8,752 nucleotides of DNA from Peptostreptococcaceae bacterium (GCA_902363255.1 CABIZO010000019.1:1-8752), one strand, 5' to 3'; counted from the first letter of the stretch, positions 1-5,466 are shown. Notes: generated by a model not told the origin, from the letters alone. Made by a program: numbers and translations.

Positions 1-134
1 AAGTAGCATTTTAGTATGTTACTTTACGTGAAATCCAGTAATACACTTATTTTTTTATTTTTTCGTACAAAACTAGTTCTTTTATGCCATTAAAAGTGAC
101 TTAAAAAAAATAAATTAATTCAATAAAACGTCTT
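1..134. repeat. Terminal direct repeat, copy 1 (circular overlap)
   Basis: Bases 1-134 are identical to 8619-8752 with no mismatch seen, so the sequence runs into itself. This is the signature of a circular molecule written linearly with an overlap, giving a unit of about 8,618 bp. A genuine terminal repeat of a linear molecule is possible but less likely, because the repeat boundaries fall inside a continuous inverted-repeat structure that only makes sense when the ends are joined. Confidence 0.93.
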
Positions 135-161
135 GACGTTTTGACGTCATGATGATAATAT
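127..161 (+). promoter_or_regulatory. Promoter with ACGTC-rich operator of first RHH gene
   Basis: AACGTC-TT-GACGTT (127-140) is a perfect 6-bp-arm dyad and TGACGTCA (142-149) is a perfect 8-bp palindrome. Read another way, TTGACGT occurs twice at an 8-bp step (133-139 and 141-147). TTGACG at 133-138 can serve as a -35 box with TAATAT (156-161) as -10 at 17-bp spacing, so a protein bound to the dyads would block transcription. RHH proteins typically bind short tandem or inverted sites like these; autoregulation by the adjacent RHH gene is inferred. Confidence 0.55.
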
Positions 162-185
162 ATAAAATGTAAGGAGGTGATAATC

Positions 186-383
186 TTGGTAAGAAAGAAA
201 ATGACTGTATATGTTGAAGAAGAAGCAATAAAGAATGCTAAAAAGTTTGCACTTGATAATGACATTAGTTTATCAGATGTAGTTGATACATTAGTTCAAA
301 ATATGGAGCTTGAAGTTGTAAAAGATAAGATTACAATATATGAAATATGCAGAAGAAATCAGGAAGAAAAAAACAATAAATAG
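186..383 (+). CDS. Small ribbon-helix-helix (CopG/Arc-type) DNA-binding protein
   Basis: A 65-residue protein with the layout of an RHH domain: a short strand (MTVYVEEE, about residues 6-13), a first helix (AIKNAKKFALDN), a turn (DISLS) and a second helix (DVVDTLVQNME), then a charged tail. I chose the TTG at 186 because AAGGAGG (171-177) sits 8 bases before it; an in-frame GTG at 177 lies inside that ribosome binding site and the ATG at 201 is too far away. RHH proteins dimerise and put the strands in the DNA major groove, usually as autorepressors such as plasmid copy-control proteins or antitoxins. The ACGTC dyads just upstream are the likely target. No toxin gene is recognisable next to it, so a repressor or copy-control role fits better than an antitoxin role. 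The exact function is not known. Confidence 0.72.
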   Translation: MVRKKMTVYVEEEAIKNAKKFALDNDISLSDVVDTLVQNMELEVVKDKITIYEICRRNQEEKNNK

Positions 384-387
384 GCAT

Positions 388-456
388 AAAAAAAAGCACC
401 TAATAAAAATTTAATAGGCACTCTCCAGTAACTAATATGATATAGTTACATCTCGC
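388..456 (-). ncRNA. Putative minus-strand small RNA with intrinsic terminator
   Basis: Read on the minus strand, an extended -10 (TGATATAAT, 471-463) is followed by about 70 bases containing a GTAACTA/TAGTTAC hairpin (428-449) and ending in a stem of arms 413-422 and 395-404 followed by eight T (395-388). The terminator stem forms only on this strand, because G-U pairs there become A-C mismatches on the plus strand; this supports minus-strand transcription. It would lie antisense to the leader of the 33-residue ORF and just beyond the first RHH gene. A copy-control or antitoxin RNA is possible. There is no good -35 box, so expression is inferred. Confidence 0.45.
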
Positions 457-492
457 AAATTAATTATATCATAAATTCCGCTTGCTGGGGAG
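421..492 (+). promoter_or_regulatory. Structured leader ahead of the 33-residue ORF
   Basis: On the plus strand CTCTCCAG (421-428) can pair with CTGGGGAG (485-492), eight pairs including one G-U, closing a loop that contains the GTAACTA/TAGTTAC hairpin (428-434 and 443-449). The outer stem ends six bases before the AGGAGG ribosome binding site (498-503). The layout suggests a leader whose folding, or pairing with the opposite-strand RNA, affects translation of the next ORF. No known riboswitch class is recognised. Confidence 0.35.
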
Positions 493-508
493 TAGTTAGG
501 AGGATATT

Positions 509-610
509 ATGAATAAAATTAAAGTTACTTTAAGGGAGTTAAACGTACTTAGCAACGTATTTCCAAATATGACAATAAAAGAATTTATTGAACTAAAGAA
601 ACAAGCTTAG
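509..610 (+). CDS. Small ORF, 33 residues, unknown function
   Basis: ATG at 509 follows a full AGGAGG ribosome binding site (498-503) at 5-base spacing and reads MNKIKVTLREL... to MTIKEFIELKKQA before TAG (608-610). It has no membrane segment, so it does not look like a type I toxin. The C-terminal half (residues 21-33) is predicted helical and resembles the start of a helix-turn-helix, but is too short to assign. The strong ribosome binding site is the main argument that it is translated. It lies directly after a structured leader and before a hairpin at 619-640 (AAATAGCTA/TAGTTATTT, one G-U). Confidence 0.5.
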   Translation: MNKIKVTLRELNVLSNVFPNMTIKEFIELKKQA

Positions 611-618
611 AAGCTAAT

Positions 619-640
619 AAATAGCTATAATTAGTTATTT
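619..640. repeat. Inverted repeat between small ORF and next gene
   Basis: Arms AAATAGCTA (619-627) and TAGTTATTT (632-640) are complementary apart from one G-T pair, with a 4-base loop. No T-run follows on the plus strand, so it is not a clear terminator. It may process or stabilise the transcript that continues into the gene at 688. Confidence 0.35.
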
Positions 641-687
641 AAAACGAAAAACAATACTTAACGGTGACTATAGGGGGAATTATGATA

Positions 688-942
688 ATGAAAAATACAA
701 AAAGAAAAACAGTGAAAAATATAATTAATTTAATAAGATGGTTTGAAGAATTTCAGCCAGAAGATCTAGAACAAATAGAAAGAATTTTAACAGGATTAAG
801 ATATGTAGACAAAGATATTATGGAGAATGATTTAAAACAAGATATATATAGACATACAAAATTAATAAAAGATAACAAATACACTCAAATTTTATCGCGT
901 CTAGCAGACAGCTATTTCTGCAAAGATGCTAATAGTAATTAG
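688..942 (+). CDS. Hypothetical helical protein, about 84 residues
   Basis: I do not recognise the family. The protein (MKNTKRKTVKNIINLIRW...) begins with a basic stretch, then mostly helix: residues near IINLIRWFEEF, PEDLEQIERILTGLRYV and KYTQILSRLADSYF are amphipathic, and there is no signal peptide or membrane span. AGGGGG (672-677) is the ribosome binding site. ATG 688 lies 10 bases after it and ATG 682 only 4, so 688 is preferred and 682 remains possible. It shares the region with the RHH gene and the 33-residue ORF, and a strong terminator at 970-1001 closes the unit. A regulatory or protein-binding accessory role is only a guess. Confidence 0.65.
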   Translation: MKNTKRKTVKNIINLIRWFEEFQPEDLEQIERILTGLRYVDKDIMENDLKQDIYRHTKLIKDNKYTQILSRLADSYFCKDANSN

Positions 943-969
943 TAATATAAATTTAATTTATTAAATAGA

Positions 970-1001
970 AAACTGGAAGTAATTATACCTCCAGTTTTTT
1001 T
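970..1001 (+). terminator. Rho-independent terminator
   Basis: AACTGGA (971-977) pairs with TCCAGTT (990-996), followed by seven T ending at 1001. It separates the first small-gene cluster from the head operon. Confidence 0.85.
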
Positions 1002-1021
1002 GTTTATGTTTATTCTATATA

Positions 1022-1050
1022 TTGATTCTATATCTAGCATGTGATACAAT
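1022..1050 (+). promoter_or_regulatory. Promoter of the head operon
   Basis: TTGATT (1022-1027) and TACAAT (1045-1050) are spaced by exactly 17 bp, with an extended -10 TGA just before the -10 box. It lies directly after a terminator and 39 bp before the RHH gene start, so it is likely the main promoter for RHH, protease and capsid genes. Confidence 0.7.
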
Positions 1051-1070
1051 GTATTACAATGAAATACATG
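1045..1070. promoter_or_regulatory. RHH operator: three 10-bp-period repeats plus dyad
   Basis: TACAATG (1045-1051), TACAATG (1055-1061) and TACATG (1065-1070) repeat at exactly one helical turn. Overlapping them, ATGTATT (1049-1055) and AATACAT (1063-1069) form a perfect 7-bp-arm dyad. The first repeat is the -10 box itself. Tandem sites on one face of the helix are typical of RHH repressors that bind as side-by-side dimers. Autorepression by the gene at 1089 is inferred. Confidence 0.6.
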
Positions 1071-1088
1071 AAATAAGGAGGCAAAGAA

Positions 1089-1472
1089 ATGGCATCAATC
1101 AACGTAAGGATATCTTCTGAACTAGAAGATAAACTTGAAAAACTACAAAAGGAAATATCTAAAGATTTACCTAGAGGAGCTGAGGTTACAATGTCTTCTC
1201 TGGTTAGAGGTGCTCTAGAAAAGTTAATAGAGGAATATGAAGAAGAAAAGAACTTCATATTAACAACCAAAACACCATTATTAGAAGCATCTAAAGATGA
1301 GCTTAAATGTTTAGAAGAGTTGAAAATTCATGAAAGTTTAAGGGTAACAGATAAATTTATAAAAAGTGAAGGTTCAATATCTACTCAAAAACTTAATAAA
1401 AAAATAGAAGAGGACCGATATAAAATCAATTTTGTATTAAATAGATTGTCAAGTGACAAAAAAGAGATTTAG
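1089..1472 (+). CDS. RHH-domain transcriptional regulator heading the head operon
   Basis: A 127-residue protein. Residues 1-9 (MASINVRIS) look like the RHH strand, residues 10-24 (SELEDKLEKLQKEIS) helix A and residues 36-54 (SSLVRGALEKLIEEYEEEK) helix B; the loop between (KDLPRGAEVTM) is longer than usual. The remaining 70 residues are charged and helical and could be an effector or multimerisation domain. AAGGAGG (1075-1081) gives 7-base spacing to the ATG. Its stop overlaps the ribosome binding site of the protease gene, so the two are probably coupled. A regulator at the head of a protease-capsid operon, with repeats over its own promoter, suggests that it switches virion gene expression. 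A direct role in the particle is less likely. The ligand or signal is unknown. Confidence 0.68.
   Translation: MASINVRISSELEDKLEKLQKEISKDLPRGAEVTMSSLVRGALEKLIEEYEEEKNFILTTKTPLLEASKDELKCLEELKIHESLRVTDKFIKSEGSISTQKLNKKIEEDRYKINFVLNRLSSDKKEI
1378..1394 (+). repeat. 17-bp direct repeat, copy 1
   Basis: A 17-base identical segment ending ACTCAAAAACTT lies here and at 1506-1522, 128 bases apart. Both copies are read in the same phase and encode STQKL, one near the end of the RHH protein and one near the start of the protease. Confidence 0.7.
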
Positions 1473-1483
1473 GAGATATCGTT

Positions 1484-2164
1484 ATGATTTTTAAATCTGC
1501 GAATGTATCTACTCAAAAACTTGATAGTAACGAGTTAGCAAAAATAAATAAATTTACACTAGAACCTTTAAAAGAAGAAGATGTTTTTATTTTTAAAATT
1601 GCAATGTGTGATAATGAAGTGGATAGACAGTTTGAGGTATTTTCATTAAAAGCATTAGAGCAATTAAAGGATATTTATGTAGGTAAGACAGTAATAAAAG
1701 ATCATTCAACTATGTCAGATAATCAAGTTGCAAGGATATACGATACAGAGCTAGTTAAACATAATGGTCAAGTTATTCAAAATGGCGAAGTATATACTCA
1801 GTTAGTTGCTCGTTGTTACATGTTAAATAATGAATCCAATAAAGGTTTAATATCAGAAATAAAGGCTGGCATTAAGAAAGAAGTTAGTGTTGGTTGCTCT
1901 GTTAAAAAGGCTGAATGTTCAATTTGTGGAACAGATAATACTAAGGATTATTGCAAACATTGGGCAGGTAAAACTTATGAAAATAAAATGTGCTATCACA
2001 TACTAGGAGATGCCTGTGATGCTTATGAAGTAAGTTTTGTCGCAGTACCAGCGCAAGTAAAGGCCGGTACTGTAAAAAAACTCAATAAAAATGAAATATC
2101 TATGGAAAATTTACAACAAAAGCTATTATCTATAGATGTATTTATAAAAGCGGAAAAATATTAA
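1484..2164 (+). CDS. HK97-type prohead (capsid maturation) protease
   Basis: A 226-residue protein of the size of phage prohead proteases, which fold like herpesvirus assemblin and cleave the capsid protein's N-terminal part during maturation. Candidate catalytic residues are His74 (in VIKDHST) and Ser135 (in KKEVSVGCS), with the conserved ending EVSFVAVPAQ at 182-191. An insert with CxxC (145, 148), CxH (157, 159) and further Cys/His (170, 172, 178) looks like a zinc-binding loop, as I recall from related phage proteases. AGGAG at 1471 precedes the ATG by 8 bases and the gene follows the RHH gene by 11 bases. The capsid gene follows 17 bases later, the usual protease-capsid order. The catalytic assignment is by motif only. 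Confidence 0.78.
   Translation: MIFKSANVSTQKLDSNELAKINKFTLEPLKEEDVFIFKIAMCDNEVDRQFEVFSLKALEQLKDIYVGKTVIKDHSTMSDNQVARIYDTELVKHNGQVIQNGEVYTQLVARCYMLNNESNKGLISEIKAGIKKEVSVGCSVKKAECSICGTDNTKDYCKHWAGKTYENKMCYHILGDACDAYEVSFVAVPAQVKAGTVKKLNKNEISMENLQQKLLSIDVFIKAEKY
1506..1522 (+). repeat. 17-bp direct repeat, copy 2
   Basis: Identical to 1378-1394, in the first codons of the protease gene (VSTQKL). Recombination between the copies would fuse the RHH gene in frame to the protease gene. Confidence 0.7.
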
Positions 2165-2181
2165 TAAAGGAGGGATAACTC

Positions 2182-3396
2182 GTGAATCGTATGAATAAAA
2201 AAATGAGAGAACTTATGAGCCAAATAGAATTAAAAATAAATTTAGCTAAAAGCTTTATGAATGGAGATAATAGAGATTTAGAAAAAGCTAATAATTTATT
2301 TGATGAAGCCGAAGAACTTCAAAAAGAATATGAAGCGGAAAAAAAGAAATTTGCTTCAGAAATAGAAGTTGACGAAGAAACTATTGACCAAATACAGAAA
2401 AAAAATAATAAAAGTACTAAATTTAGCAATAAAGTATCTGAAAAAGCTATTTATCCAGGAGAAAAATATAAAAGAGATTCTTATGTAAATAAGAACAATT
2501 TAGATTTTGGAAAATTAGTTAAAGGAATGGTAAAAGGAGATTGGCATAATGCCGAAGATGAAAGAGAATATATATCTAAGAATATGACTGCGACAGGTAG
2601 CATTATCATTCCAGATGTATTAGCAGATGAGTTTATTGATGTAGCAAGAACTAACGCAGCTATTTTTGGAAATGTTCCAGTTGTTCAAATGCCATATAAT
2701 AATTTAACTATAGCAATTCAAACAGGAGATCCTACAGCAAGTTTTGTAAAAGAAGGAGATGCAATTTCAGATTCAGAACCAATATTTGATAAAGTTACTC
2801 TTTCTGGAAAAACATTAGCTATATATGTTCCTGTATCAGAACAATTACTAGATAGTGCTCCAAATTTAAGCCAACAACTTATGAACTCAGTAACTCAAGC
2901 TATAGGTTTGGCACTAGATAAAGCTATGCTATATGGGCAAGGGGTTACGCATGAAGTTGAAGAAATAAAAGGTCTTTGCAATATAGATGAAATTAATAAG
3001 GTTGCATCAACTGTAAATAATATTAACTATGACTTTGTTGTTCAAGGAACTTCGCCTATAAGAAAGGCAAATATAAATCCAACTAATATAGTCTATAATA
3101 CTTCCTTTGCTGATGATCTAAGTCTATTAAAAGATGCTGATGGAAATTATTTAAATAGACCGTCATTCTGTGACAAGTATATATTTAACGAAAGTAATAA
3201 TATAAAGGATAATCAAGTTTTATGTTACGATGTAAACTCTTTATTATTAGGAATACATACAGATATAAGAATGGACTGGGGATATATAAACGATGACTTC
3301 AAGAGAATACAAAAAGGCTTGAGAATTTATTTAAGAGCTGACTTTGTACCAGTAAGACATAAAGGAGTAAGCTTAGTAACTATAAATAAAGAATAA
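2182..3396 (+). CDS. HK97-fold phage major capsid protein
   Basis: A 404-residue protein that would form the icosahedral head shell. Residues 1-62 are highly charged and coiled-coil-like (around NLFDEAEELQKEYEAEKKKF), matching the scaffolding delta domain of HK97-type capsid proteins; a Lys/Asn-rich linker follows. From about residue 136 (TATGSIIIPDVLADEFI) the pattern is typical of the mature capsid: VPVVQMP near 165-171, an E-loop-like stretch TGDPTASFVKEGDAISD near 181-197, the YVPVSEQLLDS segment and a long helix to DKAMLYGQG (247-254), then IKGLCNI and a C-terminal domain ending DFVPVRHKGVSLVTI. The GTG at 2182 is chosen because AGGAGG (2168-2173) lies 8 bases before it; ATG 2191 is 17 bases away. 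The protease upstream presumably removes the N-terminal domain. No portal or connector genes follow. Confidence 0.88.
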   Translation: MNRMNKKMRELMSQIELKINLAKSFMNGDNRDLEKANNLFDEAEELQKEYEAEKKKFASEIEVDEETIDQIQKKNNKSTKFSNKVSEKAIYPGEKYKRDSYVNKNNLDFGKLVKGMVKGDWHNAEDEREYISKNMTATGSIIIPDVLADEFIDVARTNAAIFGNVPVVQMPYNNLTIAIQTGDPTASFVKEGDAISDSEPIFDKVTLSGKTLAIYVPVSEQLLDSAPNLSQQLMNSVTQAIGLALDKAMLYGQGVTHEVEEIKGLCNIDEINKVASTVNNINYDFVVQGTSPIRKANINPTNIVYNTSFADDLSLLKDADGNYLNRPSFCDKYIFNESNNIKDNQVLCYDVNSLLLGIHTDIRMDWGYINDDFKRIQKGLRIYLRADFVPVRHKGVSLVTINKE

Positions 3397-3479
3397 AAAA
3401 GAGCAAGACTAAATATATCAGCCTTGCAAATAAAATAAATATAAAATAACTTAACCAAAAATAGTATAGCAAAATAAAT

Positions 3480-3511
3480 GTCGTTTAGAAATACTCTAGG
3501 CGACTTTTATT
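3480..3511 (+). terminator. Rho-independent terminator of the head operon
   Basis: GTCGTTTAGA (3480-3489) pairs along all 10 positions with TCTAGGCGAC (3495-3504), counting two G-U pairs, with a 5-base loop and then TTTTATT. A weaker GCAAG/CTTGC hairpin (3403-3427) just after the capsid stop lacks a T-run. Confidence 0.8.
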
Positions 3512-3542
3512 AAACTAAATTTCAGAAACATAACGTTTTTAG

Positions 3543-3642
3543 ACCAATGTAAGGTTTTTATAAAAAACACAATTAAAGCATTGGTATAACTTAAATATAG
3601 AAAATTAAAAAACTTAACAGTTTATGTATTATGTAAGGTTTT
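3543..3642. repeat. Inverted and direct repeats upstream of the recombinase
   Basis: ACCAATG (3543-3549) and CATTGGT (3579-3585) form a 7-bp-arm dyad around an AT-rich spacer. ATGTAAGGTTTT occurs at 3547-3558 and again at 3631-3642, the second copy just before the recombinase ribosome binding site. Tyrosine recombinases often act on sites beside their own gene, so this is the best candidate attachment or resolution site, though operators are equally possible. The rest of the 3397-3654 gap is AT-rich with no further ORF. Confidence 0.4.
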
Positions 3643-3654
3643 GGAGGTGACAGA

Positions 3655-4227
3655 ATGAATGCTGTTCAACCTATAAGAGATAAAGAAAAGATACAAGAGA
3701 TCCTTAGGTTTATGAAAGAATGGAACTATAAATATTATCTTATGTTCTTAATGGGAATAAGGTCAGGACTAAGGATATCAGATATATTAAAACTTAAAGT
3801 TAAAGATATTAGAGAAGCTGATGGAAGAGTTAGAACTCACTTAGTCACCAAAGAGAAGAAGACAAGTAAGAGAAAAAGAATAAAGTTACACAGTGAGATT
3901 AAGAAAGCATTAGCTGAATACATAGCCAATAAGGATGATGAAGCTTACTTAATTCCTTCAAATAAGAAAGATAAGTTTAAGGATAATAAACCATTATCAA
4001 GACAGAGAGCATGGGAAGTAATGAAAGTTGCATCAGAGTTTGCAGGACTCAATGAAATAGGTTGCCACACATTAAGAAAGACCTTTGGCTATCATTATTA
4101 CCAACAAACTAAAGACATAGCTTTATTGATGTACTTATTTAATCATTCTAAAGCTGAAATAACATTGAGATATATAGGAATAACTGATGATATGATGGAT
4201 AAAGCATTTGATAATATAGATTTTTAA
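3655..4227 (+). CDS. Short tyrosine recombinase (XerC/phage integrase family)
   Basis: A 190-residue protein consisting almost only of the catalytic domain. The conserved residues are visible: Arg40 in SGLRISD, a Lys in the TKEKKT turn (66-69), His138 and Arg141 in CHTLRKT, His164 in LFNHSKAE and the nucleophile Tyr173 in LRYIG. Full-length integrases of 300-400 residues carry an N-terminal SAM-like core-binding domain that is missing here, but the catalytic pattern is intact. GGAGGTGA (3643-3650) precedes the ATG by 4 bases. In many Bacillota phages a short recombinase of this size sits just before the small terminase, the same order as here, so the block was probably taken from a phage late-region border. 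It could resolve plasmid dimers or integrate the circle; the sequence does not decide. Confidence 0.85.
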   Translation: MNAVQPIRDKEKIQEILRFMKEWNYKYYLMFLMGIRSGLRISDILKLKVKDIREADGRVRTHLVTKEKKTSKRKRIKLHSEIKKALAEYIANKDDEAYLIPSNKKDKFKDNKPLSRQRAWEVMKVASEFAGLNEIGCHTLRKTFGYHYYQQTKDIALLMYLFNHSKAEITLRYIGITDDMMDKAFDNIDF

Positions 4228-4243
4228 ATATGTTTAATTTATT

Positions 4244-4328
4244 CACCCCAGGGGGTGGGTTAAAAAGTTTTTTACCGTTTCTGGGGAAACGGTGCAGGGG
4301 AGGTCTTCGTAGAAAAAACCCCGTTTTT
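4244..4328. other. GC-rich dyad block, candidate phage cos/packaging site
   Basis: A GC-rich island in an AT-rich replicon with three tight dyads: CACCCC/GGGGTG (4244-4249 and 4252-4257), the perfect 8-bp-arm ACCGTTTC/GAAACGGT (4274-4281 and 4286-4293), and AAAAAC/GTTTTT (4314-4319 and 4323-4328). Between them lies a G-rich stretch GTGCAGGGGAGG (4293-4304). It sits between the recombinase and the small terminase, exactly where HK97-type cos phages with P27-family terminases place their cos region, and the text resembles such regions from memory. The cut position cannot be read from sequence. An operator or terminator role is possible but explains the composition less well. Confidence 0.6.
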
Positions 4329-4357
4329 AAAAATTTGGAGAAGGAGGGGACTAACTT

Positions 4358-4837
4358 TTGGCAGGTAGAAATAGAGAGCCAGTAGATTTGATTCTTGCAA
4401 AAGGGAAATCTAAACATCTCAATAAAGAAGAAATTGAAAGAAGAAGGAACTCTGAAATCAAGGCACCAGCTGATAATGTTGAGCCGCCTACATATCTAAG
4501 AAAAACACAAAAAGATAAATTTAAAAATATAGCTAATCAATTAATAGATTTAAATATAATATCAAATTTAGACTGTGATGCACTTGCAAGATACATAATT
4601 GCATTAGATTTATATATTTCAACCAGTAAAAAACTACAAAAAATTATAGTAAATGGTGATATTACTGAAATAGATAATGTATCAAGATTGCAAGATAGAT
4701 ACTTTAAACAATGCAGAATGTCAGCGAGTGATTTAGGTTTGAGTATAACAAGTAGATGTAAACTTGTTATTCCTAAACCTCCAGAACCTAAAAAAAATAA
4801 ATTCAGTGAGAAATTTGGTAATTTTACAAATAAATAA
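4358..4837 (+). CDS. Phage terminase small subunit, P27 family
   Basis: A 159-residue protein that reads through the P27-type small terminase pattern: MAGR with a PVDL motif near the start, KSKHLNKEEIERRRNSE (17-33), ADNVEPPTYL (38-47), a helical middle with LDCDALARYI (71-80) and the end SASDLGLSITSRCKLVIP (122-139). Small terminases recognise the packaging site and load the large terminase (ATPase/nuclease) on DNA. The TTG at 4358 is taken as start because AAGGAGG (4341-4347) lies 10 bases upstream and the MAGRN start is typical of the family. No large terminase follows, which is unusual since the two are normally adjacent; the protein would have to work with a partner supplied in trans. 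The GC-rich dyad block upstream is its likely DNA target. Confidence 0.85.
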   Translation: MAGRNREPVDLILAKGKSKHLNKEEIERRRNSEIKAPADNVEPPTYLRKTQKDKFKNIANQLIDLNIISNLDCDALARYIIALDLYISTSKKLQKIIVNGDITEIDNVSRLQDRYFKQCRMSASDLGLSITSRCKLVIPKPPEPKKNKFSEKFGNFTNK

Positions 4838-4853
4838 ATAATGGGTGATAAAA

Positions 4854-5345
4854 ATGGAATACAAAATATTTGTAAGTAAAGAAGATAAAAACAATGATCA
4901 TATAGTTAATGCACTTATGAAACATGGTGTAGATGTGGAAAGAATCGGAAGGTTGCTTATAGGAGATTATCTTATACAAGTAGGTACTCTAAGTGTTCCA
5001 GTACAAATAAAAAGATTAAACTCTTATGAAGATTTTTTAAATGCATTATTAGATGCTAAATTAAATGCTAATGGAGTAAATGAGTTCATTAAAAGATTAG
5101 ATAGAGCAAAGAGTAATAAAACAAAAGTTATTTTATTAATAGAGGACAGTAATTTTTATTCTAAGCTATTTTCAGATAAAAAAGATATAAAAGATAGGGT
5201 ATTAAATTTAGAAGCCTTATATCCTAATTTAAATATAGTAGCAATAGATAAAAACTTTATAGGAGAATACATTTATTCGACTTTATATTTAAGATTAAAG
5301 GAATATTGTAAAGAAATAAAAGAATACCTAAAAAAATATCATTAA
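4854..5345 (+). CDS. ERCC4-like nuclease, catalytic Glu possibly replaced
   Basis: A 163-residue single-domain protein resembling the ERCC4/XPF nuclease fold: GDYLI at 37-41 with the conserved Asp38, a strand carrying VPVQIKRLNS (48-57), a helix EDFLNALLDAKL and the hydrophobic strand KVILLIEDSN (91-100). In the family the middle strand normally carries a V-E-R-K motif; here it reads V50-Q51-I52-K53, so the usual Glu is Gln. It could be weakened, DNA-binding only, or use another acid. I prefer ATG 4854, with GGGTGAT (4843-4849) as ribosome binding site, over GTG 4845, which lies inside that site. The gene is 16 bases after the small terminase, the place where a large terminase or an HNH cos-cleavage helper normally sits, so a role in DNA processing for packaging or in replication is inferred. 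Confidence 0.65.
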   Translation: MEYKIFVSKEDKNNDHIVNALMKHGVDVERIGRLLIGDYLIQVGTLSVPVQIKRLNSYEDFLNALLDAKLNANGVNEFIKRLDRAKSNKTKVILLIEDSNFYSKLFSDKKDIKDRVLNLEALYPNLNIVAIDKNFIGEYIYSTLYLRLKEYCKEIKEYLKKYH

Positions 5346-5375
5346 AATGTGGTTATTATGTTAAAATATAAATAT

Positions 5376-5406
5376 AAAAAAGTAACCACTGGGAATGGTT
5401 ACTTTT
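5376..5406. terminator. Bidirectional terminator after the nuclease gene
   Basis: AAAAGTAACCA (5378-5388) and TGGTTACTTTT (5396-5406) are perfectly complementary with a 7-base loop. T-runs follow on either strand (TTTT on plus, six T on minus), so it can stop the terminase-nuclease transcript and also the minus-strand RNA from 5466. Confidence 0.82.
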
Positions 5407-5466
5407 AAGGTGGAAGGTTCTTCGACTGCAATCTTATAACCGTTCCGTTTTAATTTTAAAATTGTT
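5376..5466 (-). ncRNA. Putative minus-strand small RNA beside the helicase gene
   Basis: On the minus strand TTGTAT (5502-5497) and TATAAT (5478-5473) form a promoter with 18-bp spacing, giving a start near 5466. About 90 bases later the transcript meets the GTAACCA hairpin and a run of six T. It contains no ATG. The location upstream of the presumed replication gene fits a copy-control RNA, but it would not overlap a helicase mRNA started at about 5499, so any effect would be through the overlapping promoters or a longer mRNA. The sequence around 5407-5450 also recalls type I toxin-antitoxin regions of Bacillota, without a convincing toxin here. Confidence 0.45.

Noticed and set aside
186..383. 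First RHH gene as a type II antitoxin
   Set aside because: No toxin-like partner (RelE, MazF or PIN type) follows it; the next ORF is 33 residues with no toxin motif.
1034..1270. Minus-strand reading frame opposite the RHH gene
   Set aside because: Serine-rich shadow of a well-supported plus-strand gene, with no ribosome binding site.
3403..3427. GCAAG/CTTGC hairpin after the capsid gene as terminator
   Set aside because: Short stem with a mismatch and no T-run; the hairpin at 3480-3511 is a far better terminator.
4148..4417. Minus-strand reading frame over the cos-like block
   Set aside because: Covers recombinase and terminase ends and non-coding GC-rich dyads; composition is unlike a protein gene.
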